Source of the DNA: SXXZ01 sp041177965
Lineage (GTDB): Bacteria; Verrucomicrobiota; Verrucomicrobiia; Limisphaerales; UBA9464
Assembly (NCBI GenBank): GCA_041177965.1
Contig: JBEGWF010000093.1
Location: 1-28,297 of the forward strand
DNA length: 28,297 nucleotides
Reading direction: 5' to 3'
Positions 6,864 to 14,640 of this stretch are shown here, one piece after another. How positions within the stretch are numbered: position 1 is the first letter of the stretch; each line of letters starts with the position of its first letter. Position numbers and translations under genes: made by a program. Under the pieces are notes generated by a model. It ran no database searches, was not told the origin of the DNA, and saw only the letters and a list, made by a program, of their open reading frames with translations.

Positions 6864-7769
6864 TCAATAGCCGTACTGCGGCACGCTGCCGTTGGCCAGG
6901 ATGTAGCCCGTGCGCTCACGGTACCACTGGAAGTCCACGCGTCCCTGGGCGTCGAAGGTCTTGGTGGCGGGATAGGCGAATTTCACCCCCTGGTACTTCG
7001 AGGTCCCGCTGAGCCAGCGACGGATCTCGGCATGGCCGTCGGCGAAGGAGAAGCCGCAGGCTCCGTTGTGGTACGAGGCCGGGATGTCCTGCCACGCCGA
7101 GGCGTCGGGATTGTTGATGAAGTAGCCGTCGTTGATGGAGTCCGGGTGCTCGTCGAGGGTGAGCCAGGTCTTGGAGGGCGACGGGACCTGCGACTGTTTC
7201 AGGAACTGGATCCGGTCGCTGAAGCCCCAGTTGCGGCCTCCCTTGGTCGGATCATCGCCGATGCTGAAGCGGCCGAAGAAGGAGTTCATCGCCATGCTCC
7301 GGTTTCGGCGGGCCCAACCCTTGGCGCGCTGGGCCGGGGAGACATAGATGTCGGCCGGGCACTTGTAGACGCCGACGGCTCCCGCCGTGTACTTGCCGAG
7401 CACGCCGTTGGCCACCCAGGCGTCGTTGGTGACGCTCCGCTCGGCGGTGCCGGCACCGACGCCCCAGGTCATCACGTTGTTGACCCAGTTGTCGAAGACC
7501 CGCTGATCGATGGCCTGGATGGTCTCGCTCACCCCGTAGTTGTTGGCCACCGCGTCGTTGAAATCGGTCGAGTAGAGGTGCCAACCCAGCGTGAGCTGCT
7601 TGCCGTTGTTGACGCAGCCGATGCCCTGGGCCTTGGCCTTGGCCCGGGCCAGCGCCGGCAGGAGCATTCCGGCCAGGATGGCGATGATGGCGATGACCAC
7701 CAGCAGTTCGATCAGGGTGAAGCCGCGGGGCGGCATCGGCCGGCGTCCGGGAATTTCAAGGGTTTTCAT
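6864..7769 (-). CDS. Type II secretion-like prepilin with H-X9-DG box
   Basis: 301 residues. The class III signal sequence has a cleavage site RG/FTLIE (Gly16/Phe17), the +5 Glu (Glu21) and a hydrophobic helix LLVVIAIIAILAGMLLPAL running into the basic ARAKAKA stretch typical of verrucomicrobial and planctomycetal pseudopilins. Near the C-terminus, H-NGACGFSFA-DG is an exact H-X9-DG box followed by HAEIRRW. A prepilin peptidase should process it for assembly into a pilus-like fibre or for use as a minor pseudopilin. The ATG at 7769 gives a normal 16-residue leader; an internal ATG at 7736 would leave only five residues. It is the last gene of a minus-strand run and converges on the GspE-type ATPase, an obvious candidate motor. 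Confidence 0.9.
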   Translation of the reverse strand: MKTLEIPGRRPMPPRGFTLIELLVVIAIIAILAGMLLPALARAKAKAQGIGCVNNGKQLTLGWHLYSTDFNDAVANNYGVSETIQAIDQRVFDNWVNNVMTWGVGAGTAERSVTNDAWVANGVLGKYTAGAVGVYKCPADIYVSPAQRAKGWARRNRSMAMNSFFGRFSIGDDPTKGGRNWGFSDRIQFLKQSQVPSPSKTWLTLDEHPDSINDGYFINNPDASAWQDIPASYHNGACGFSFADGHAEIRRWLSGTSKYQGVKFAYPATKTFDAQGRVDFQWYRERTGYILANGSVPQYGY

Positions 7770-7824
7770 GACGGTCACCGGACAACCTACCCGAGTCGGC
7801 GTCCCTGACAAGCGCGTCCTCCGC

Positions 7825-7838
7825 GGAGGCCAGCCTCC
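7825..7838 (-). terminator. Small hairpin between propeller and prepilin genes
   Basis: GGAGGC (7825-7830), ca, GCCTCC (7833-7838): 6-bp arms about 30 bases downstream of the propeller-gene stop. An overlapping palindrome CCTCCGCGGAGG offers an alternative fold. No T-run follows. It could reduce read-through into the prepilin gene or separate the two transcripts; evidence is weak. Confidence 0.3.
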
Positions 7839-7868
7839 CGGCCCCCCCGACCCTCCCGACCCGACGCC

Positions 7869-10037
7869 TCATGGATTCAGGACCCGGAAGAACTGCGCAT
7901 TCGGGGCGTTGGTCATGGAATCCAGCAGGAGAAGAACCCCCTCCGGATCGGATATCTCCAGATCGACGGCCTCTTCCCAGGTCCACAGATCGGCGGAGCG
8001 CTCGAGGCGGAAGGTCTGGTCCATCTGGCCGCCGAAGAGGAACAGGCTCTCCTCCGGGGTCTTGGGGTAGTTGAGGATTTGCACGGGTGCATCGAAGGGG
8101 CCGGCCCTCGCCCGCAGGATGGCCGCACCGTTGCCGGCGACGATCCACTGGCCCTCGGCCCCGCAGACCGTGTAGAGGTTGCGGGTGGTGGCGGTGGGTG
8201 ATTCCGCCCAGTTGGACAGATCCTGGGACAAGGCCACCAACCCTCCGTCGCCCACCAGACAGTACCACCCCGACTGCCACCCGACATCGTTCCACCACGT
8301 GGTCGAGGGCGTGGACCGAGGGGTCCAGACCACTCCGTCGGTGCTGGTCAGGACGGTGCCTCCGTCGCCCACCGCCACCAGGCGACCATCGAGCCACCGC
8401 ACGCGCCACAGCCAGCGGGTCGTACCGGAGGCCCGGGCCGTCCAGGTCAGCCCGTTGGCGCTGGTCAGCAGGACGCCGTTCTGGCCGCACACCACGAACC
8501 CTCCCGGCCAGGCGGCCGCACCGCTGAGCACCGCCGTCGTGCCGGAAGTCCGACGCGTCCACGTCTGGGCGTCCGGGCTGGTGAGGACGACCCCGCCGGA
8601 ACCGGCGACCACGAAGAGGTTGGAGTTGGCGCAGACGGCGCGCAGATCGGCGGTCACCCCGGAGGCCACCGATTCCCACGCGATGCCCAGGGTGTTCACC
8701 CGGTTGGTGACCAGCACCCGGACCACCTGGGTCCCGTTGGTCACGGTGTTGGTGCTCACCAACGGCACGTAGTCGGTGCGGCTCAGGGCCAGCGCCCCGG
8801 AGGAACCGGCCGCGACCGCCAGCGTCGGCCGCGCCCCCAGACCGTAGTAGTTCACGCCCGAGGCGTTGGCGGGGGCCAGGCCGCGGTTCCAGTTCTTGCC
8901 ATCGGCGCTGTCCATGAACTGCGCCCATTCGCCGGCCGTGATCCGCAGGGTCTGGGGCTGGGTGTTGGTGGTGAAGACCGGCGTGGTTCCGCTGAAGGAG
9001 ACGCCGACATTGGTCCCGGGCACGCTCAGCACCAGCGAGTCCCAGATGGAGGCGATGCCCGTCGGCTCGGTGTACGACCAGTTGAACCCGGCGAGCGTCG
9101 TGGACCGCGTCCCGGTGACGACCAGCCCGCCCCGGGTGCCGGCCACCACCTGCTGGCCATCCCAGAGGAGGCATTGGTAGGTCAGGAGGGGGGCCGGATT
9201 GGCCCGCAGCGCATTGATCTCCGACGACCACACCCAGCTCCCGAACAGGTTGACCCCGAAACGCAACTCGCCGGCGCCACCGACCAGACGCTCGTTGCCC
9301 ACGGCCAGGATGGCGGTCAGGGCGTTGGTGGTGGCGATCCTGCCGGAATCCCACTGCGACAACTGCGCGGTGCGGCTGATCACGTAGTTTCCCGCATCGC
9401 CCACGGCCATCACCCCCGTGGGCACCGGGGCCACGCGGTACAGGTTGAAGCCGGTCCTGCCTGTGTTGCGGATCGTCCATGCGAGCCCGTCGGGACTGCT
9501 TGCCACGAAGGCCGCATCGCCCACCGCCACGAACAGGCCGGAGGCGTAGGTGACGCTGGTGAGGTTGTTGGTCCTGCCCACGGACGTGGCCTTCCAGTCG
9601 ATGCCATCGGTGCTGACCATCACCACGCCACCATCGCCGACGGCCACCGCCCGGTCGGCCGACGCGGCCACACTCTCGAGCCACTGGGTCCGACCCGTGG
9701 AGGCGGTCTGGAACTGGGATCCGTCCGACCACAGGATGACGCCTCCCTCCCCCACCACGATCGCCCGGTCTCCGAGGTAGGCCACCCCGCGCAGGGCGGC
9801 CGCGGTTCCGGTCTTCACCCGCGACCAGTCGGGGAGCGCGCTGGCCGCCCAGAGGGAGCCACGGTCACCCACGGCGAGGTACAGGCGATTGGTCCGCCAC
9901 GCGAGGTCGGCGATGGAGTTGCCGAAGGGGGCGGGATTGGACCAACGCCAGGTCAGGTTGGTGCCCTGGGCGAGGGCCGCCCCGGGGATCAGGCACAGCG
10001 CGGCGAGGATCCGGAACGCCAGAAGCCGGAAATCCAT
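7869..10037 (-). CDS. Large secreted Ycf48/BNR-like beta-propeller protein
   Basis: 722 residues. The signal peptide runs to about residue 24 (MDFRLLAFRILAALCLIPGAALAQ). Most of the rest is a string of roughly 40-residue units, T..L..V.....fvAVGDgG.v..S.DG..W....SG, with clear copies such as AVGDGGVVMVSTDGIDW, AVGDAAFVASSPDGLAW, VAGSGGVVLTSPDAQTW, VAVGDGGTVLTSTDGVVW and LVGDGGLVALSQDLSNW. I count about four to five copies before and five to six after a less regular middle section. This is the Ycf48/Hcf136-BNR propeller pattern. The C-terminus (FRLERSADLWTWEE, then NAQFFRVLNP) matches a tail I associate with exported verrucomicrobial proteins. GGGAG precedes the ATG at 10037. The start is 53 bases after the histidine kinase stop, so cotranscription is likely. 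Binding partner unknown. Confidence 0.85.
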   Translation of the reverse strand: MDFRLLAFRILAALCLIPGAALAQGTNLTWRWSNPAPFGNSIADLAWRTNRLYLAVGDRGSLWAASALPDWSRVKTGTAAALRGVAYLGDRAIVVGEGGVILWSDGSQFQTASTGRTQWLESVAASADRAVAVGDGGVVMVSTDGIDWKATSVGRTNNLTSVTYASGLFVAVGDAAFVASSPDGLAWTIRNTGRTGFNLYRVAPVPTGVMAVGDAGNYVISRTAQLSQWDSGRIATTNALTAILAVGNERLVGGAGELRFGVNLFGSWVWSSEINALRANPAPLLTYQCLLWDGQQVVAGTRGGLVVTGTRSTTLAGFNWSYTEPTGIASIWDSLVLSVPGTNVGVSFSGTTPVFTTNTQPQTLRITAGEWAQFMDSADGKNWNRGLAPANASGVNYYGLGARPTLAVAAGSSGALALSRTDYVPLVSTNTVTNGTQVVRVLVTNRVNTLGIAWESVASGVTADLRAVCANSNLFVVAGSGGVVLTSPDAQTWTRRTSGTTAVLSGAAAWPGGFVVCGQNGVLLTSANGLTWTARASGTTRWLWRVRWLDGRLVAVGDGGTVLTSTDGVVWTPRSTPSTTWWNDVGWQSGWYCLVGDGGLVALSQDLSNWAESPTATTRNLYTVCGAEGQWIVAGNGAAILRARAGPFDAPVQILNYPKTPEESLFLFGGQMDQTFRLERSADLWTWEEAVDLEISDPEGVLLLLDSMTNAPNAQFFRVLNP

Positions 10038-10090
10038 CCGACGCTCCCGGTCGACGACACGGTTCGACCGACGGCAAGACACTGGGGAAC

Positions 10091-11476
10091 TCACGAAGGT
10101 TCTATAGGTTCCAACGGGTCGCCGTGCAATCCGGGACCGGCGGATTCCGGCGCCTCGGGTGGCAACCGCACGGCGAAGGTGGAACCGTCCGGGCCGGTGG
10201 CTTCGAGCATCACATCGCCACCCACGCTGAGGGCCAATTGCCGGGTGATGGCCAACCCCAGTCCGCTGCCCCCGGGCTTGGTGGACACGGTCGGTTCGAA
10301 CAGGTGGGCGAGCACCGACGGAGGGATGCCCGCTCCGGAGTCGGTCACCCGCACCCTCAGGCCACCCTCGGGACCTTCGGACGAGGCGATCCGCACCTCG
10401 GAATGGTCCGGCGCCGCTTCGAGCGCGTTGCCGACCAGGTTCTCGACGACCAGCAGCAGGATGTTCGCCTCGCGATTGCGCAACCGACGTCCGCCGAAGG
10501 ATTCGAGGGCGATCCGGACACCCCTGACCCGGGCGGCGGGGTCCAGTCTCTGGAGCACACGCGGCAGGAGCTCACCCACCTCGATCTCGAACTCGGAGAT
10601 CCCTCCGGAGTCCCTCAACACCCGGACCACGCCGTCGATGAGGGTGCGCATGCGGCGCAGGGTGGCCTGGGCCTCGGCTCGGTCGTCGGGCGGCACCGGC
10701 CGGTCGCCCAATCCCCCGACGAAGGCCTGGAGACCCGACAGGGGATTGCGCAACCCGTGGACGAGGTGCGAGGCCACCGCGCCCATCGCGCCGGTCTTGG
10801 TGGCCACCATCAGTTCGCGGTTGGTGCGGGCCAAGCCCTCGCCGCGTTCGACCAGCACCCGGTTGACGCGGGCCAGGCGGGCGAAGGCGATGGCGATGGC
10901 CACCGTCAGCGCGCCGCCCGAGAGCAGCAGGGTGAGGAAGCCCTGACGCCACAATCCGCGATCCAGGCGGGCGTACTCCTCGAGAAGACCGGAGCCCTCG
11001 ACCTCCACTCCGAGGATGCCCACGAGCGACGGGGCGGTCCCGTCGGGCAGGGGGATGTGCATCCGCAGGACCGCGGGTCCGTCGGGCGGGGTGAAGAATT
11101 CCTGCAGCACCTCGCCCCAGACGAGCCGCTCCAGTCGGGCCGGATCGGGCGCGGGCACGGCCGCATCGCCGAAGATCCGCGAGGGCAGCGAGCCCCGGGC
11201 GTCGAACACGGTGATCCGCCGCACATGGGCCAACTGCGGCAGGGTGGCCACCTCGACGGCGGCCAGGAGCGGATCGTCCACCCCCTCGGCCCGCAGGGCG
11301 GCGAATCGGCCCTGGAAGAGCGCCGCCAAGCCGCGCGCCTCGCGGTCCGCCAGGCCCGTGCGGAGTTCGCGGCGCAACTCGAGGCGGGTTCCGAGAACGG
11401 TGGCCACGAGCACCGCAAGGGCGGCCGCCACCGCGGACAGGGTGGGTCCATGCATCCAAGAAACACGCTGGGACAT
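10091..11476 (-). CDS. Membrane sensor histidine kinase (no partner regulator nearby)
   Basis: 461 residues. TM1 (about 11-31), a periplasmic sensor region of about 150 residues, TM2 (about 185-210), then a transmitter: the H-box SHLVHGLRNPLSG with phospho-acceptor His240, the N-box VVENLVGNALEAAP, the G1 box VTDSGAGIPPSVL, the F-box HLFEPTVST and the G2 box GGSGLGLAI. All catalytic elements are present, so it should autophosphorylate. No HAMP or PAS domain is obvious and no response regulator is encoded in the window. The ATG at 11476 overlaps the stop of the upstream barrel gene (TGATG), with GGGA about 8 bases before it; an in-frame ATG at 11488 is the alternative. The coupling suggests that kinase and barrel are made together, perhaps with the kinase sensing the barrel or its ligand. 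Confidence 0.9.
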   Translation of the reverse strand: MSQRVSWMHGPTLSAVAAALAVLVATVLGTRLELRRELRTGLADREARGLAALFQGRFAALRAEGVDDPLLAAVEVATLPQLAHVRRITVFDARGSLPSRIFGDAAVPAPDPARLERLVWGEVLQEFFTPPDGPAVLRMHIPLPDGTAPSLVGILGVEVEGSGLLEEYARLDRGLWRQGFLTLLLSGGALTVAIAIAFARLARVNRVLVERGEGLARTNRELMVATKTGAMGAVASHLVHGLRNPLSGLQAFVGGLGDRPVPPDDRAEAQATLRRMRTLIDGVVRVLRDSGGISEFEIEVGELLPRVLQRLDPAARVRGVRIALESFGGRRLRNREANILLLVVENLVGNALEAAPDHSEVRIASSEGPEGGLRVRVTDSGAGIPPSVLAHLFEPTVSTKPGGSGLGLAITRQLALSVGGDVMLEATGPDGSTFAVRLPPEAPESAGPGLHGDPLEPIEPS

Positions 11477-12690
11477 CAGAATTCCCATTCCAGCCCCCCG
11501 GTCGCCGTATGCGAAGTGTAGGTGAAGAGCGCCACGTTGGAATCCTGCCGCTCCAGCAGGTACTCGGCGAACAACGTCGCATGCCGCCCCAGTTTCCGGA
11601 AGATCCGGGCATTGGTCTCGACATCCTGGGTGTGGCGGTATTTGAAGAGGTCCTCCGGTGCCGGGGAGATGAACTGCCGTTGGTAATCCCACCGGCTCCA
11701 GCGCGCCCCGAGCAGCGCGCCCCAGTGGGCACCCTCCCATCGCAGGGTGCCGGCCACTCCCCAGCGGTTGAAATCGTAGAAACCGACGGCCTGGTCCCGG
11801 TTGACCATCTGGAACAGCCGGACGGTGGAGCGGAGCTTGGGCTTGTCCATCCACTGGTGCTTCCAGGCCAGGTCGGCGTTGAGCTGCGTGAACCGCGCCA
11901 CGGTGTCGGGTTCCGGGATGCCCAGCAGGTTGGACGCCGGTCGCGAATCGTAGGGCCGGTCTTCATACCGGAGGGTGGCCTCGAACGCGGAACCCTCGGC
12001 GTAGTCCCAGGCGACCACGGAGCGGGGACCGGTCTGCCAGAACCCGTCGAGCGGGGCGTTGAAGTTCTGTCGTTGCCAACTGTAACCGATCTCCCAGCGG
12101 AACCCCCGTCCGCGCGTCCAGCGCAGCGAGGGTTGGGTGGTCAGGGAATGGACCTTGGTCCGCACCGAACCCAGGCCGTCGGCGAGGGTCGAGGCATCGA
12201 AGACCTGGTTGGCGTAGAGGTACTGCCCGACGAGGCCGGGGCTCCAGCCCGAGGATCCCTGATGACGATACTCCCCATAGGCGGACAACCAGGCATCCCC
12301 CTCGACCGGCGGGTCTCCGGTGCCGGAATCGACCGTCCTCAGGTATCGACGCTCCTCCCCGCCGACGAAGAGGGTCCACCGGTGGGCGTCGACGGGCATG
12401 CGGATCAGGAAGGCCTCGAACCCATAGCCCGCGAAGGGCGTCTCCTGGGCGTTGGTGCCGGACAGGAGGGCGTTGTCGCGCCATCCGCCGGAACTCCTCA
12501 GGGTGGCGGTGGTCGTCCAGACGGGGATCTCCCACTCGCCGTCCGGGTCGCGCGGGTGCAGCGGCCCCAGCACCGGGCGGCCGCCCCGAAGGTCGAGGGC
12601 GAGTGCGGTCGCGAACATCCAGAGGACGAACCGGAACAGGCTCCCGGGCCCCGGGGGCGTCCGACGGCGGATCTGGTCTGGCAGGGCCAT
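11476..12690 (-). CDS. Putative outer-membrane beta-barrel protein
   Basis: 404 residues. The N-terminus has RRR followed by a hydrophobic stretch (FRFVLWMFATALALDL), signal-peptide-like although the cleavage site is unclear. The body is rich in alternating aromatic and polar strands (for example RWTLFVGGEERRYLRTV, WLSAYGEYRHQGSSGW, FRWEIGYSWQRQNF, GALLGARWSRWDYQRQF, HATLFAEYLLERQDS), and the chain ends GGLEWEF with a terminal Phe, the classical BAM recognition feature. I do not recognise a specific porin family. The start at ATG 12690 is chosen because it precedes the signal-like region; no clear Shine-Dalgarno is seen. Its stop codon overlaps the histidine kinase start. About 120 bases separate it from the upstream small exported protein. 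Confidence 0.7.
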   Translation of the reverse strand: MALPDQIRRRTPPGPGSLFRFVLWMFATALALDLRGGRPVLGPLHPRDPDGEWEIPVWTTTATLRSSGGWRDNALLSGTNAQETPFAGYGFEAFLIRMPVDAHRWTLFVGGEERRYLRTVDSGTGDPPVEGDAWLSAYGEYRHQGSSGWSPGLVGQYLYANQVFDASTLADGLGSVRTKVHSLTTQPSLRWTRGRGFRWEIGYSWQRQNFNAPLDGFWQTGPRSVVAWDYAEGSAFEATLRYEDRPYDSRPASNLLGIPEPDTVARFTQLNADLAWKHQWMDKPKLRSTVRLFQMVNRDQAVGFYDFNRWGVAGTLRWEGAHWGALLGARWSRWDYQRQFISPAPEDLFKYRHTQDVETNARIFRKLGRHATLFAEYLLERQDSNVALFTYTSHTATGGLEWEF

Positions 12691-12809
12691 TTCGTGGGCG
12701 GCGATCGACAGGTCGCGTGGAGTCTGGAGGACGGAAAAAGGGCAGGCGAGCCGCAATGAGCGATCCACCTGCCCCCATTCCTGCGTCGAGACCTCTCGGC
12801 TCCGTCGGA

Positions 12810-13274
12810 TCAACCGCGCGGACGGCCCTGACCCTTGCCGCCACCGTCGGCCGGACGGTTCTCACGGACCGACACGCCGAGGTCCTTCAGCTGATCGCGG
12901 ATCTCGGTGCGCACCTGCTGGGTGTCGGTGAGGAACTTCTCGCGGTTGGCCTTGAGCTGCTCGCGGATGGTGTTGCGCTGCTCCTCGGTGGCCGTGCTCA
13001 GCGTCTTGGCGAGATCGCGCTGGGCATCGATGAACGTCTTGGACTGTTCACGGTACTTGGAGATCTGGTCTTGGAGGGCCTGGGGCAGCGTGGACAGAAC
13101 CCTGTCGGGGACCCCGATCCGGGGCACTTCCATTCCGGGGCCGCGGCCACCCGGAGGCTTCTCCGGTCGGGCCGGACGGTCGGGCGGGGCGGTGGGCGGG
13201 GTCTGGGCGACGGAGCTCAGGGCGGTGATGGCGGCGAGCATCGAGGCCAGCAGCAGGGACTTCTTGGTGTTCAT
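12810..13274 (-). CDS. Small exported coiled-coil protein, function unknown
   Basis: 154 residues. Signal peptide MNTKKSLLLASMLAAITALSSVAQ; then a Pro-rich linker (TPPTAPPDRPARPEKPPGGRG), a charged helical region at about 65-140 (QDQISKYREQSKTFIDAQRD, EEQRNTIREQLKANREKFL, TDTQQVRTEIRDQLKDLG) predicted to form a coiled coil, and a disordered Gly/Arg tail. The layout resembles small periplasmic chaperone or adaptor proteins (Skp- or CpxP-like in size), but no motif fixes a family. It is the first gene of the minus-strand run that continues with the barrel, kinase, propeller and prepilin genes. The ATG at 13274 is chosen for the signal peptide; the leader lacks a Shine-Dalgarno. Confidence 0.7.
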   Translation of the reverse strand: MNTKKSLLLASMLAAITALSSVAQTPPTAPPDRPARPEKPPGGRGPGMEVPRIGVPDRVLSTLPQALQDQISKYREQSKTFIDAQRDLAKTLSTATEEQRNTIREQLKANREKFLTDTQQVRTEIRDQLKDLGVSVRENRPADGGGKGQGRPRG

Positions 13275-13564
13275 GGTGGTGTCGTTGTGTTTCGTTTTTG
13301 GGCGGGCTTCGATGCTCCACGCGGAGATCGGGAGACCCGCACTTTCTGTGGAACTCCCTGCAAGGCCCGTGCCATGGCGGAAAAGGGATCGAAATCCCGT
13401 TTTCAGGGCGTTTTTTGGCATCCCAATCCGTTACAAGATGCGCCTCCCCGCCCGGATCCCACCGGTTTGGGGGCTATTCCCCAACCTGCTGGGAGCCGGG
13501 CTGGGGTGGAGCACCCAGCGTTCAGGCTTCCCGGAAGATTTCGCCATCGGACCCGCCGGGACCT
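13275..13564. promoter_or_regulatory. Divergent intergenic region with AT-flanked dyad
   Basis: 290 bases between the divergent small exported protein and the radical SAM gene. The notable element is at 13381-13403: AAAAGGGAT, loop cgaa, ATCCC, a one-base bulge, then TTTT. It is a hairpin or operator-like dyad in a locally AT-rich patch that continues to gttttttgg near 13410. Both promoters must lie in this region, but I could not identify a convincing -35/-10 pair for either gene. Confidence 0.4.
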
Positions 13565-14467
13565 ATGTTCGGCCGCATGGGAGAGTCGTCCACCCGCCCG
13601 ATTCCGATCCGGAACACCTGGAAGGCCGTCGTCGATCATGCGCGCCGCTACCAGGACTTCACCTATGTCTATCCGGTCATCTCACGCCGGTCGCGGGGTC
13701 TGTCCATAGGGGTCAACCTGAACCCCGACAAGCAGTGCAACTTCGACTGCGTGTACTGCGAGGTCGATCGGACCACGCCGGGAAAGGCCCGCGAGGTCCG
13801 GCTGGATCAGGTCCGGGATGAACTGCGTTGGCTCATCGACCATGCCCTGAACGGCGGACTGGGCAGGGAGGAGAAGTTCAGCGATGCCCCGCCCGAAGTC
13901 AGCCGGGTGGTCCGCGACGTGGCCTTCAGCGGCGATGGCGAGCCCACGATGGTCTCCAATTTCGACGTCTGCGTGGAGGTCGTGGCCGACGTGCTGCGGG
14001 AGAAGGGCCTCGCCGAGACCAAGATCGTGCTCATCACCGATTCGGCGGGCCTCGACAAGGCGTCGGTCCGGCGGGGGCTGTCGCTGATGGACGCCCATCA
14101 CGGGGAAGTGTGGGCCAAACTGGATGCCGGGACCGAGGAATACTACCGGCACATCAACCGCAGTTCGGTGCGCTTCGACCGCATCCTGGGCAACCTGCTG
14201 GAGTCGGCGCGGGCGAGGCCCATCGTGATCCAGAGCCTCTTCTTGAAGACCCACGGCCAGCCGATGTCCCCGATCGAACTGGACGCCTACTGTGGGCAGC
14301 TGAACCGGATCCGCGACGGGGGCGGAGCGATCCGGGAGGTGCATGCCTACACCCTGGCCCGGCCCACGCCCGAGGCCTGGGCCACACGGCTCACGGCCGA
14401 GGAGTTGTCCACGATCGCGGACACGATCCGCGCCCGGACCGGCCTGCGGGTCGAGGTATTCCCGTAG
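13565..14467 (+). CDS. Radical SAM protein, COG0731 (Tyw1-like) type
   Basis: 300 residues. The CX3CX2C cluster motif is Cys58-Cys62-Cys65 (QCNFDCVYCEV), which binds the 4Fe-4S cluster that cleaves S-adenosylmethionine. The preceding SIGVNLNPDK and the following AFSGDGEPT (the GGE-like SAM-binding strand) match the COG0731 group of wyosine-base-formation-like Fe-S oxidoreductases found widely in bacteria, where the substrate is generally unknown. The ATG at 13565 is preceded by GGGA at a good distance; a second ATG at 13577 is possible. It is alone on its strand between divergent and convergent genes, so context does not help with substrate. Confidence 0.87.
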   Translation: MFGRMGESSTRPIPIRNTWKAVVDHARRYQDFTYVYPVISRRSRGLSIGVNLNPDKQCNFDCVYCEVDRTTPGKAREVRLDQVRDELRWLIDHALNGGLGREEKFSDAPPEVSRVVRDVAFSGDGEPTMVSNFDVCVEVVADVLREKGLAETKIVLITDSAGLDKASVRRGLSLMDAHHGEVWAKLDAGTEEYYRHINRSSVRFDRILGNLLESARARPIVIQSLFLKTHGQPMSPIELDAYCGQLNRIRDGGGAIREVHAYTLARPTPEAWATRLTAEELSTIADTIRARTGLRVEVFP

Positions 14468-14510
14468 GTGCTTTCGACGCCCGGGAACCCCTGTTCAGGC
14501 CCACCGGATT

Positions 14511-14535
14511 CCCGGGATGCTCGAGGAATCCCGGG
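14511..14535 (+). terminator. Hairpin downstream of radical SAM gene
   Basis: CCCGGGAT (14511-14518) pairs perfectly with ATCCCGGG (14528-14535) around a 9-base loop, 44 bases after the radical SAM stop and in a convergent intergenic region. No T-run follows on the plus strand. It is probably a transcript-end structure. Confidence 0.45.
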
Positions 14536-14550
14536 CTCGGAAAACGGAAA

Positions 14551-14580
14551 GGGCTCCGGGGGGAAGACCCCTGGGAGCCC
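14551..14580 (-). terminator. Intrinsic terminator candidate for leuC
   Basis: GGGCTCC (14551-14557) pairs with GGAGCCC (14574-14580), extended by GGGG/CCCC inside with a 2-base bulge. Read on the minus strand, the stem is followed by tttccgtttt, a broken T-rich tract, about 60 bases after the leuC stop. This is a good Rho-independent terminator for the minus-strand gene. Confidence 0.55.
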
Positions 14581-14609
14581 AAAACCGAACGAGTTCAAAA
14601 ACCGAACGA
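14581..14609. repeat. Two-copy 12-bp direct repeat, 17-bp period
   Basis: AAAACCGAACGA occurs at 14581-14592 and again at 14598-14609. A degenerate third copy may begin near 14615. The repeat lies in the convergent gap between the radical SAM and leuC genes next to a terminator stem. No function is evident. Confidence 0.4.
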
Positions 14610-14640
14610 CGTCCAAACCCGGCGGATCGACTCCGGCCGT

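Noticed and set aside
8087..9180. Repeated similar segments on the minus strand, considered as a repeat array
   Set aside because: They are the coding repeats of the Ycf48/BNR-like propeller; unit length varies and copies are degenerate at DNA level, so no CRISPR or satellite is involved.
12570..12590. Palindromic GGGCGGCCGCCC-like stem resembling the hairpins at 5446 and 6794
   Set aside because: It lies inside the coding region of the barrel protein, has no loop of the right size and is explained by GC-rich codons.
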